Counted from the first letter of the stretch, positions 1 through 6,524 are shown. The stretch: 7,310 bases of DNA from an uncultured Planctomycetales bacterium (GCA_937997355.1 CALKTZ010000756.1:1-7310), one strand, 5' to 3'. Numbers and translations: made by a program. The notes: generated from the sequence alone by a model not told the origin.

Positions 1-1723
1 GATAAAGCTCGGCGAAGACGGTGGCGAACTTGGGCTTCATCGCCTCGTCCACGAACGCCAGCCAGGCGTCGCCGGGGCGATTCTTGAGGATGTCCCCCAC
101 CTTGACGGCCATCGGCATGCCCCCCTGCCGGCCCATGTTGACCGACGGGTCGTAGTTCATGTAGTAGACGTTCCCGAACGGGTCGAACTGCATCCGGGGG
201 CCGAGGCTCGTCGATTGATCGTAATGGAATGAGAATTCGGCCTCGTGGAGCCACGATTCGGCCAGCAAGGCGAGGCTCCCGGCCCATTCCCTGGCGCGTG
301 CCGGGGCCTCCTTGAGGAGCGCCTCGACGGCGACCTTCTGAAGCTCGATCGACTTGAGCCGGAAATCGCCGTCGAACGGGTGGTTCTGGAGCCCCTGCGA
401 CGACGCCGTGCCGATGGCGGCGATGATCTCCATGCCCCGGTCGGGCCGCTTGGTGAAGCTCTCTTCGAGCCAGGCCAGGCCCAGCGCGTCGCGGACCTTG
501 GGGGCGAGCTCGACGGCCCGGCGCATCGCCTCATCCTTCTGGGCCGATTCGACCTTGCCGGACGCCAGGGCCGCCTGGGTAACCCGCCAGGCGTTCTCCA
601 TCTGCTCGGACTTCTTGTCGCGGGCATAGAGCGACAGGTAATGCCGGGCGAGCAGGTTGAGGGCCTCGCGATCGTTGTCGGCCTCGGCCTTCTCCGGGGT
701 GGGCAGGAACTCCCCCGCCTCGATGATGCAATCGGCCGAGGAGAGCAGCTTGACCGCCTGCCGGGCATTCAGCGGAGACTCGGCGGGGGGGCGCTTCAGG
801 AGGTCGCGGAGCCGCGTGATGAAGTCCTCGATGACGTTGCCCGTATCCAGGGCCGAGCGGAGGATTCGGCCCAGGCCGCTCAGCCGTTCCTCGTCCAGCC
901 CGTGCGGGGCCGCCCCCGCCAGGTCGAAGATATCCTGATTCGTGAAGGCGTTGCGCTCCATCATGAACTGCTGGGGGGGCGGGGCGTTCGGGCTCGTGCC
1001 GCCCCCCATTCCCATCCCCATGTTCATTCGCATCTGCATCTGCATTTGCTGCATCTGCTGCATTTGCATCTGCATCTGCGGGTTGTTGGCCATCGCGCCC
1101 TGGGGGTTGCTCAGCCCGGCGATCAGTTGCCCGTAAGCGGCCTTGCCCTCGTCCTCGGGCAGTCGGGCGACGAAGGCCTTCACGGCCTTCCAGTCGCCCC
1201 GGGTGACGTCGTACTGGAAGCCCTTGAGTTCCGCGTCGAAGGGGTCGGCCGTCGCATCCGCACCGGCCGGCGGCGTGACGCCGGGCATGCCTGCGGCGGC
1301 CATCGCCTGGAGACGCCGCGCCGCCGATGCCGACATGGCCCCCGGCGGCATGCCCGGCTGCCCCGGGGCGTTCGCGGGGGAGCCGGCCTGCTTGATCGCC
1401 TCTTCGCGGGGAGTGGACCAGGCCTTGAGGATCGACGACGGACGCCGGTCGAAGGTCAGTTGCTGAATCTTCTGGAGTCGCTCCTGCTTCTTGGGGTCGG
1501 CCGGCTTGTTGGCCGACGGATTGTCCGCGGCAGTGAGCGGACGCGCGAAGACCTCGCTGGGAATACTGGGCGCACTCGCCCCGGATCGGGCCGCCGTGGC
1601 GGGTGGCGGAGCGGGAGGCCCCGCCGTGGCGGGTGGCGGAGGAACCTGGCCCCGAGCGTCCGAGAAGGCAACGAAACAGGATGCGGCGATGAGCGGGATA
1701 CGCCAGCGGCGGCAGACGTGCAT
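1..1723 (-). CDS. Long exported helical protein with a Met/Gln-rich tract, C-terminus outside window (hypothetical)
   Basis: I do not recognise a named family. An uninterrupted frame of 574 codons runs from ATG at 1723 off the left edge. The N-terminus is basic then hydrophobic (MHVCRRWRIPLIAASCFVAF), a probable signal peptide with cleavage near residues 24-26, so the protein should be exported. Order of regions: a Pro/Ala-rich linker at about 26-50; a charged segment around 70-115; a Gly/Pro/Met-rich stretch around 116-155; a soluble block 160-204; the Met/Gln tract 216-242; then, from about 253 on, Ala/Leu/Glu-rich sequence that looks like helical, TPR-style repeats. AAAGGA lies 10 nt before the ATG, an acceptable ribosome binding site. 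A 330-bp gap separates it from the TPR-like gene upstream, so it may have its own promoter, though I see no clear one. Exposure on the outer side of the membrane and a link to the MoxR/VWA genes are inferences from position. Confidence 0.85.
   Translation of the reverse strand, partial: MHVCRRWRIPLIAASCFVAFSDARGQVPPPPATAGPPAPPPATAARSGASAPSIPSEVFARPLTAADNPSANKPADPKKQERLQKIQQLTFDRRPSSILKAWSTPREEAIKQAGSPANAPGQPGMPPGAMSASAARRLQAMAAAGMPGVTPPAGADATADPFDAELKGFQYDVTRGDWKAVKAFVARLPEDEGKAAYGQLIAGLSNPQGAMANNPQMQMQMQQMQQMQMQMRMNMGMGMGGGTSPNAPPPQQFMMERNAFTNQDIFDLAGAAPHGLDEERLSGLGRILRSALDTGNVIEDFITRLRDLLKRPPAESPLNARQAVKLLSSADCIIEAGEFLPTPEKAEADNDREALNLLARHYLSLYARDKKSEQMENAWRVTQAALASGKVESAQKDEAMRRAVELAPKVRDALGLAWLEESFTKRPDRGMEIIAAIGTASSQGLQNHPFDGDFRLKSIELQKVAVEALLKEAPARAREWAGSLALLAESWLHEAEFSFHYDQSTSLGPRMQFDPFGNVYYMNYDPSVNMGRQGGMPMAVKVGDILKNRPGDAWLAFVDEAMKPKFATVFAELY
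998..1078 (-). repeat. Met/Gln-rich low-complexity tract inside the long exported protein
   Basis: Codons 216-242 alternate CAG/CAA and ATG, then pass into Met-Gly repeats (QMQMQMQQMQQMQ, later MGMGMGGG). At DNA level this is an imperfect trinucleotide-pair repeat (gcatct units on the + strand). It divides the N-terminal soluble block from the helical C-terminal part and is probably a flexible linker. The alternation of CAG with CAA means it is not a pure repeat, which should limit slippage. Confidence 0.85.
1591..1640 (-). repeat. Two exact 20-bp direct repeats, 30-bp period, in the Pro/Ala-rich linker
   Basis: The 20 bases at 1591-1610 recur exactly at 1621-1640. The 30-bp period is ten codons, so the duplication keeps frame and encodes two copies of PPPATA just after the signal peptide of the long exported protein. 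It looks like a recent in-frame linker duplication. Confidence 0.9.
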
Positions 1724-1842
1724 GGCAGTACAGTCCTTTGGAGTCCGTCGGAGGAGTGTGTCACGTTTGCGGCCCTGGCGAGCCGGCGATCGGGGCGACG
1801 ACTCGGGGGCGATTCGCGGGGAATCGATGTCGTTGAGCTGGA

Positions 1843-1894
1843 GCGAAAAAGGGACTGGCTCGAAGCGAAGCGCCGTGCCTGTCCCCTTTTTCGC
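1843..1894. repeat. REP-like palindrome / possible bidirectional terminator
   Basis: The left arm gcgaaaaagggac (1843-1855) pairs with the right arm gtcccctttttcgc (1881-1894), leaving one unpaired G/C and a 25-nt loop that itself can fold weakly. On either strand the stem begins with an A tract and ends with a T tract, so it could terminate transcription both ways. The combination of a GGGGACAGGCAC-type motif with flanking A5/T5 resembles dispersed REP-type palindromes I associate with RAYT (IS200/IS605-like) transposases in several phyla. That attribution is from memory and unproven here; no transposase is in the window. Confidence 0.6.
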
Positions 1895-1938
1895 GGGACC
1901 GAGCGGCGCCCCAAATCCGGAGACCTTCGGCCGTGGAT

Positions 1939-1967
1939 TTCGGCGGGGTCGGGAGACCACCGCCGAA
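1939..1967. terminator. Strong GC hairpin downstream of the TPR-like gene, no U tract
   Basis: Arms TTCGGCGG and CCGCCGAA (8 bp) continue into GGTC/GACC (4 bp) with a single bulged base and a 4-nt loop. In the direction of transcription it starts about 86 nt past the stop of the TPR-like gene. No T run follows, so it is either a non-canonical terminator, an mRNA 3'-end stabiliser or a structured leader element for the next gene. The structure is seen directly; the role is a guess. Confidence 0.45.
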
Positions 1968-2053
1968 CAGAGAAAAGGCGTTTCGGAAGGATTGCCGGGT
2001 GCCCCTGCATCACCCCGAAATCCATCATGAGCCATGAGGCCGTGCCGGATGCC

Positions 2054-2776
2054 TCAGGAGCCCGAGTTATCCGGCGGCGGGCCGGAGCTGGCGCCTCGGG
2101 CATCCTTCTTCTCTTCACCCTTGCCCTTGCCTTTGCCCTTGCCGTTTCCGGGTTTCTTGCACTGGCCGCTCTTGCAGCAAGAACATTGCTTGGGGATCTC
2201 CAGCCCTTGCAGCTCGCGGAGATCCATCCGCGCCAGGCGGATCACGCTCTCAAGGTCCTCGCGATGCTGCTTCGCCGAGGTTTCATCGCCCTGGGCCTCG
2301 TCCTGCTCGGCCAGCAGGCGGTAAGTCTGGCGGGCGCTCTCGATGTCGGGCTCCCACTCATCAGGACCCAGGCCTTCGAGGCGACGGAGCCACGTCATGT
2401 AATACTGCGCGTTCGCCAGCGTCGCGCGTGCCTCGTCGCGCAGCTTCGGGTCGGCGGACTTGTCGTCCTGCAACTGGTCGACCAGTTCCTGGAGCGCCAC
2501 GCTGGCCTCGGGCAACTGGTTGGCGAACATCTGGGTCTTGGCCCGCTGGAGTCGAATCCGACGGGCTTCGTCGATACGCCCCTCCGGCAAGACCGTCAGG
2601 GCTTCTTCGTGACGGGCCGAGGCCGCTTGCCACTGCTCGGCGGCGGCGAGCCGATCGGCATCGGCCAGCACGCGCGACACGTCGTCCAGGCGTAATTTCT
2701 CCTGCCCCGGCCCGTAGTGATACGCGCCGAAGAGGACGGGCACCAGAAACCAACCGAGGAGCACGAGCGTTCGCAT
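2054..2776 (-). CDS. TPR-like exported or membrane-anchored protein with Cys cluster and Gly-Lys tail
   Basis: 240 residues. A hydrophobic N-terminus at 3-18 (TLVLLGWFLVPVLFGA) is an uncleaved anchor or signal peptide. Residues 27-190 are helical, Ala/Leu/Glu/Arg-rich and read like two or three tetratricopeptide-type hairpins (for example ADRLAAAEQWQAASARHEEAL at 40-60). Then comes a Cys cluster, C198-x-C200-C201-x4-C206, a Gly-Lys repeat at 212-220, and an acidic/basic then Ser/Pro tail. The start is supported by a near-perfect ribosome binding site four bases upstream. It follows the second VWA gene after 118 bp. Bat operons often carry TPR genes (BatC, BatE), so a scaffold or partner role for the VWA proteins is the natural inference. 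The Cys cluster may bind metal or form disulfides; four Cys are suggestive, not proof. No named family recognised. Confidence 0.85.
   Translation of the reverse strand: MRTLVLLGWFLVPVLFGAYHYGPGQEKLRLDDVSRVLADADRLAAAEQWQAASARHEEALTVLPEGRIDEARRIRLQRAKTQMFANQLPEASVALQELVDQLQDDKSADPKLRDEARATLANAQYYMTWLRRLEGLGPDEWEPDIESARQTYRLLAEQDEAQGDETSAKQHREDLESVIRLARMDLRELQGLEIPKQCSCCKSGQCKKPGNGKGKGKGKGEEKKDARGASSGPPPDNSGS
2117..2143 (-). repeat. Hexanucleotide repeat encoding a Gly-Lys tail
   Basis: GGC-AAG units (one GGC-AAA) repeat four times in frame near the 3' end of the TPR-like gene, giving a short polycationic stretch (GNGKGKGKGKG). Basic low-complexity tails of this kind can bind nucleic acid, acidic polymers or membrane surfaces; nothing here tells which. 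Confidence 0.85.
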
Positions 2777-2780
2777 CGGA

Positions 2781-2788
2781 CCCTCCCC
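2781..2788 (-). promoter_or_regulatory. Ribosome binding site of the TPR-like gene
   Basis: GGGGAGGG read on the minus strand lies four bases before the ATG at 2776 and is the best Shine-Dalgarno match in the window. It fixes the start and suggests this gene can be translated independently of the upstream VWA gene. Confidence 0.75.
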
Positions 2789-2894
2789 AAGAATTCACAA
2801 CGCGGGGGTTACGGAAACACACGAACCCGGCGATCGCGACGAGTATCCCATGATTTTACTCATCGGCCGGATCCAACAGAACTTCAAAAGTCTT

Positions 2895-3920
2895 TCATTT
2901 CGTGGATAGCGACGCGGCGAGGTCCTCCCTACGCATGCCCGCGATCGATCGCCCCGCCGGCCGCACGCCCGGCCGCCAACGGGTGCCGAAGGCGTGCAGC
3001 AAGACGGGCAAGAACGCCAGGGCCGATGCGCCGAGCACGCAGGCGATCAGGGCGTATTCCCGCCTCGTGAGCCGGTCGAGGGCGCCCTTGCGGGGGATGA
3101 TGGCGAGTTTCGCCAGCAGCTCGGAGCTGAGTTGCTTCTGATTGCCGTCGTGGTAGACGCCGCCGAGGCGGGCGGCGATCTGACGCAGCGTGGAAGCGTC
3201 CTGGCGAGACATCCGGCCGTCGATGAACGAGCCCTGGCGCGAGTCCCCGACCCCGACGATCAGGATATCGGCGATCGAGGCCGGCATCTTGGGCATGCCG
3301 GTGGCCGGCACGGTGTCGCCGTCGGTGAGCATCAGGAGCAAGGTGCTCCTGGGCTGCCAGGGGTGCGCGATCCTGGCCGCCTCGGCGAGTCCCGAGAAGA
3401 GGTCGGTCTTGCCGGCGGCGAAGGCGTAGTGCATCGGGAGGTCGTTGAAGATGTTCCGCACGACCTCGATGTCCTTGGTGTCTACGACGACCGGCTTCGA
3501 GCCGTTGTAGCAGGCCACGACGCTCAGCAGGTACAGCTCGACCGGGACGCACTGGAGGAACGACTCCATGACGGCCGAGGCCCGCTTCATCCGGCTCTGG
3601 GCGGCGTCGGGGCCGGCGTCCTTGAGCCTCATGCTGGGGGAGACGTCGAGGACGATCAGCACGTGGCGCCGCTCGTTGTCGGGGATCATCTGGGCGACGT
3701 GGACCTTCGGCGGCAGCTCCAGGAGGGTCACCAGCCCCCAGGCGAGTGCGGCGAGCGACGCGACCCGCAACAACGGCGCGAACCTCGCCCAGGGCGCCGG
3801 GCGTCGGCGGGGGCCGAATGCCAGGCGGTCCAGGTGTCGGACGCGGCGGGCGTGGAGGATCTCGGCGAGGATCGCCAGGATCGCCATCGCCGCCGCCGCG
3901 AGTTCGGCATGCATCACCAT
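2895..3920 (-). CDS. Membrane-anchored VWA domain protein, BatB-like
   Basis: 341 residues. Two N-terminal membrane segments (about 6-22 and 49-69), a von Willebrand factor A domain from about 86 to 270, and a C-terminal membrane segment (about 288-310) followed by a basic tail: the BatA/BatB topology, with the VWA domain probably outside the membrane. The metal-ion-dependent adhesion site is complete: D92-x-S94-x-S96 (LDVSPSM), T172 (GKTDL) and D200 (LTDGD). VGVGD (222-226) marks the next core strand. The start at 3920 has GAGG 8 bases upstream; the ATG at 3914 is an alternative two codons in. It overlaps the preceding VWA gene by 7 bp, so the two are translationally coupled. A role as metal-dependent partner or client of the MoxR ATPase is inferred from family knowledge. 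Confidence 0.9.
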   Translation of the reverse strand: MVMHAELAAAAMAILAILAEILHARRVRHLDRLAFGPRRRPAPWARFAPLLRVASLAALAWGLVTLLELPPKVHVAQMIPDNERRHVLIVLDVSPSMRLKDAGPDAAQSRMKRASAVMESFLQCVPVELYLLSVVACYNGSKPVVVDTKDIEVVRNIFNDLPMHYAFAAGKTDLFSGLAEAARIAHPWQPRSTLLLMLTDGDTVPATGMPKMPASIADILIVGVGDSRQGSFIDGRMSRQDASTLRQIAARLGGVYHDGNQKQLSSELLAKLAIIPRKGALDRLTRREYALIACVLGASALAFLPVLLHAFGTRWRPGVRPAGRSIAGMRREDLAASLSTK

Positions 3921-3928
3921 GGCGTGTA

Positions 3929-3932
3929 CCTC
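3929..3932 (-). promoter_or_regulatory. Ribosome binding site deciding the BatB-like start
   Basis: GAGG on the minus strand, inside the end of the preceding gene, sits 8 bases before the ATG at 3920. It favours that start over the ATG at 3914, which would have 14 bases of spacing. Confidence 0.5.
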
Positions 3933-4177
3933 AGCCCGAACAGGGCGCATCCCGACGCGGCCAGCAGGCCCAGGCCGGCCAGGCACACCGGCGCGAAGTT
4001 GTCCAGCAGCTCGGAGGCCGTCTTCTCCAGCTTCGTTTCGCGCATGGCGTCGATCCGCTGGAATACCCCCGCGAGCGAGTCGGGGTCGTCCACCGGGAAG
4101 ACCTCGCCCCCCGTCATCCTCGTGATGTTGACGATCTCGTCGGGGACCGCCGTCTCGGCGATGTGGATGGCATAGGC

Positions 4178-4180
4178 CTA
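4178..4180 (-). other. Premature amber codon in the BatA-like gene
   Basis: The codon reads TAG on the minus strand. One base change would restore a sense codon such as AAG, CAG or GAG. No indel is needed because the frame is the same before and after. Confidence 0.9.
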
Positions 4181-4824
4181 GATGTTGTCCTTCTTCAGGG
4201 TCTGGGCGCTCGATTCATCGATGCCATTGCGCAGGACGTAGCTGAATCCATCCGTGACCAGGATGATCATCCGGTCCCCTTCCTCGCGCGAGGTCAGGAT
4301 CTCCTTGCAGGCCAGGAGCGCCTTGCCGATCTCCGTGCCGCCGAACCATCCCGGCACGTTCTCGGGCTTCATGAACGGCGGGGCGCAGCGGACCGCCGAG
4401 GGATCGGCGGTCAGCGGGACCCAGTGCAGGACGCTGTTGCCGAAGAAGGTCAGCCCGAACGCGTCCCCCTTGCGGACGTCGAGGAAATGGTCGATGGCCT
4501 TCATCGAGGCGTCGTACCGCGTCCCGTCGCCGAACGGCGCGATCATGCTGCTCGATACGTCGACGCAGAGTTCGATGTTGGTGAGCACGCGGCGGGTGCG
4601 CGGGGCGCTCAATTGCTGAGGCCCGGCGAGGATCACGATCACCGATGCCAGGACGAGCGCCGGCAGGCACTCGGCCAGGCCGATCGCAATTGCCCAGACC
4701 CGGCCACCGGGCTGGCCGCCGTGGTCGAACGGCACGGCGACGCGCCCGCTGGTGCGTTTCCAGACCCACCAGATCAGCCAGATGGGCACGATCAACAAAA
4801 TCAGGACGGCCGGGTAGGCGAAGC

Positions 4825-5629
4825 TCATCGGCGGGCCTCCCGGGCCGGTGCGGAAGGGGCTGCCTCAACGCCGATCGCCTCCGGCTCATCGGCCGGGATC
4901 GACCGGTAGGGCTCCAGGAGCGCCGCGACGTCGGCCGGCCCGGCGGCCTCGCCGGGGGGGCTCGGCTTGCTCCAGCCCCAGCCGCTTGCGCCAGTAGCCG
5001 ATCAGGAGCCGTTCGAGTTCCGCCTCCTGCCCCCGGGGGAGCGTGCCGGCCATGGCGGCTTCCACCAGGGGCCGGAGTCGATCGGCCAGGGTCACCGGAC
5101 GTGCCGCCGCGGCCCCGGCCAGGCTCCTCTTCCGGCGTCCGCCCAGCAAGATCGCCAGGAAGCCGGCGAACCACGCGAGCCCCCCCGCGATCGCGATCCA
5201 GCGGTATCCCCCCAGCCTCGGCGAGGATTCCAGTTGGGGTCGATGGGGCTCGATCTGCCCCGGCGGGAGCGCCGGATCGACCTGCACGGTGAGCGGGGGG
5301 ACGTCCTTGAGCGGGACGCCATCCTTGCGACGTAATGAATCTCTCAGGTCGTAGCGCCCGGGTTCGAGGCCGTAATAGATGATGTCGTAGCGGAAATCGG
5401 TCCCGTGCGGATAGGTCTCGGCGATCCGGACCACCATCGGCGCCCGTCGATCCTCGATCGGCCTGGCTTCAAGCTCCGGACCGGGCAGGACGACCTGCTC
5501 CAGCCTCGCGGGCATGCCGACCGTCGATCGAGAGCGCGGCCGCGGTTGGGCGTCGTCGGCCGCAACGGCCGAGGCAACCACGGCCAGGAATAGGAGCAGG
5601 AGCGGCATCGGCGATGGCAATCGTCTCAT
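4825..5629 (-). CDS. Signal-peptide, single-span membrane protein of the MoxR/VWA cluster, apparent +1 frameshift near the 3' end
   Basis: A signal peptide (residues 1-23, ending AVA), an extracytoplasmic region of about 115 residues, one membrane span (about 143-163), a basic stop-transfer stretch (GRRKRS) and a cytoplasmic helical tail including YWRKRLGLEQAEP. Layout and position recall the small DUF4381-type or BatD-like partners of MoxR/VWA operons, but I cannot assign a family. As sequenced the frame ends at TGA 4888-4886 (247 residues) with an Arg-rich, low-quality tail. Removing one base from the seven-base run at 4954-4960 gives 267 residues, a tail containing DVAALLEPYRSIPADEP, and a stop overlapping the next ATG as ATGA. 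The coordinates given are for the corrected frame. The start at 5629 is two bases after the DUF58 stop. A long N-terminal extension in the same frame lies within DUF58 and is a shadow. Confidence 0.8.
4954..4960 (-). other. Seven-base homopolymer at the apparent frameshift
   Basis: Seven C on the minus strand after the GAG codon for E223. Six C would keep the frame that continues to the ATGA junction with the BatA-like gene. The corrected length, 804 bases, is a whole number of codons, as required. Confidence 0.8.
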
Positions 5630-5631
5630 GG

Positions 5632-6492
5632 CTAGCGCGCTCCTCGTCCCAGCAGATTGCGATGCTTGAAGAAGTGCCGGACACGCGAGACGTACGGCCG
5701 GTCGGTGGGGATCAGCAGATAATCGACCCCGGCCTTCTTGAGCGGCTCCTCGACCGCGGACGGATCGAATCCCTTGATCCGGCCGCGGAAGACGAACGGG
5801 CGGCCGGTCTCCGCCTCGACGCCCCGAACGAACCCAACTCCGCGGAGCTGTTCCTCGGCGGGATCGCGCAATTGCAGCACGGCGCAATCGTGCTCCTGCG
5901 CCATCCGCCGGAGCGCCGGCAGGGCCGACGGGTCGTGCATGTCGCTCAGGACGATCACCAGCACGCGCTGGGGGAGGCTCGACGTCAGCTCGATCAGCTT
6001 CGAGCCCAGCGACGTCGGCTCGTCGTAATGATACGTCCGGAGCCGGTGCAGCCACTGGAGGACCTGGTCCTTCGACAGGCTGGGGCGCACGTGCAGGCTC
6101 CGGCCGCCGACCCCGAGCAGGCCCACGGGGCTGATCCGGTCCAGGGCGGCCAGCGCCAGGCCCCCGGCGAGGAAGACCGCCGTTTCATACTTGCTCGGGT
6201 GATGCGAGCTGATCGTCATCGAGGCCGAGGTGTCCACCAGGATGTAGACCGGCATCCGCTTGGGGGCCTCATACTCCTTGATGTGGACCTTCCTGGTCCT
6301 CGCCGTGACCTTCCAGTCGATCAGCTTGATCGGGTCGCCATACTGGTAGGGGCGAGACTGGACGTACTCGACCCCCGCGCCCAGGAAAGGTGAGCGATCC
6401 GTGCCGTAGCTCAGGCTGTCGGCGAGCCTCTTGACGGCCATGAGGAATTGCCGAGCATCCAGGACGTCGTGGGTCTCGATCCGGCCTTGCAA
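5632..6492 (-). CDS. DUF58 family protein with MIDAS-like motif
   Basis: 286 residues, close to the usual DUF58 length. The family signature is clear: RPYQYGDPIKLIDWKVTART at 48-66 followed by KVHIKEYE, then a VWA-like core with D87-x-S89-x-S91 (VDTSASM), T160 (EPTSLG) and D184 (LSDMHD). It has no membrane segment and is probably cytoplasmic, working next to the MoxR ATPase; DUF58-MoxR pairing is one of the most conserved gene couples of this kind. An in-frame stop at 6513-6511 confines the start, and the only candidate upstream of the conserved region is TTG at 6492, with a G run 7 bases before it. An alternative ATG at 6514 becomes usable only if one G of that run is an extra base (see findings). 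Its stop, TAG, is two bases before the next ATG. Confidence 0.93.
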   Translation of the reverse strand: MQGRIETHDVLDARQFLMAVKRLADSLSYGTDRSPFLGAGVEYVQSRPYQYGDPIKLIDWKVTARTRKVHIKEYEAPKRMPVYILVDTSASMTISSHHPSKYETAVFLAGGLALAALDRISPVGLLGVGGRSLHVRPSLSKDQVLQWLHRLRTYHYDEPTSLGSKLIELTSSLPQRVLVIVLSDMHDPSALPALRRMAQEHDCAVLQLRDPAEEQLRGVGFVRGVEAETGRPFVFRGRIKGFDPSAVEEPLKKAGVDYLLIPTDRPYVSRVRHFFKHRNLLGRGAR

Positions 6493-6499
6493 GAGATTT

Positions 6500-6506
6500 C
6501 CCCCCC
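6500..6506 (-). promoter_or_regulatory. G7 run, possible ribosome binding site for the TTG start of DUF58
   Basis: Seven G on the minus strand lie 7 bases before the TTG at 6492 and could pair with the anti-Shine-Dalgarno sequence. The run is also a candidate site for a one-base sequence error, so its role is ambiguous. Confidence 0.4.
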
Positions 6507-6524
6507 GCGTTCATGTTCCGGGCG

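Larger units (their letters stand above)
1724..2053. other. 330-bp intergenic spacer with several inverted repeats
   Basis: The spacer lies between the stop of the TPR-like gene (2054) and the ATG of the long exported protein (1723). I find no credible gene in it. It contains a REP-like palindrome (1843-1894), a strong hairpin (1939-1967), a small perfect hairpin (CGATTC / GAATCG, 1810-1826) and a 10-bp inverted repeat pair (1934-1943 with 2015-2024). I see no convincing -35/-10 pair on the minus strand, although a promoter for the long gene would be expected here. Confidence 0.7.
3914..4828 (-). pseudogene. BatA-like membrane VWA protein interrupted by an in-frame TAG
   Basis: Read through the stop, this is 304 codons with a normal BatA-like plan: N-terminal membrane segment (5-23), a second (about 46-69), a VWA domain from 84, and a C-terminal membrane segment (about 276-298). 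The MIDAS is complete: D90-x-S92-x-S94 (VDVSSSM), T165 (GGTEIG) and D193 (VTDG). Codon 217 (4180-4178) is TAG, falling between KKDNI and AYAIHIAET. Both sides are in one frame, and the downstream part resumes the family pattern (TGGEVFPV, then the anchor). Termination at 217 would leave a 216-residue protein lacking the last core strand and the C-terminal anchor. Its ATG overlaps the end of the preceding gene (ATGA) if that gene's frameshift is corrected. A nonsense mutation, a sequencing error and recoding are the options; TAG is also the normal stop of the DUF58 gene in this operon, which argues against recoding. Confidence 0.85.

Noticed and set aside
1664..1723. Lipoprotein signal (Cys at residue 16 in IAASC) of the long exported protein
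   Set aside because: The position -3 residue is Ala, not the usual Leu/Val/Ile, and the hydrophobic stretch continues past the Cys; a type I signal peptide fits better.
1456..2118. 220-codon minus-strand frame covering the spacer
   Set aside because: It overlaps the 5' part of the long exported gene and the end of the TPR-like gene out of frame, and translates the REP-like palindrome; the composition is Arg/Ser/Pro-rich.
245..2695. Very long + strand open frame (816 codons) with a His/Leu-rich stretch
   Set aside because: It is antisense to two well-supported genes and crosses the spacer between them; the His-rich part is just the complement of the Met/Gln tract. High GC makes such long shadow frames common.
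2777..2894. Promoter in the 118-bp gap before the TPR-like gene
   Set aside because: A TAAAAT-like box is present on the minus strand, but the nearest -35-like hexamers are at the wrong spacing (12 or 23 bases), so I cannot support it.
4178..4180. TAG read as pyrrolysine or another recoded residue
   Set aside because: No recoding element is visible, and TAG is the true terminator of the DUF58 gene in the same operon; mutation or sequence error is simpler.
4215..5174. 319-codon minus-strand frame across the BatA-like gene
   Set aside because: Arg/Pro-rich out-of-frame shadow of the single-span and VWA genes, with no recognisable domain.
5630..6055. N-terminal extension of the single-span protein within DUF58
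   Set aside because: Arg/Ala/Pro-rich sequence wholly inside the DUF58 gene in another frame; the signal peptide starts cleanly at 5629, two bases after the DUF58 stop.
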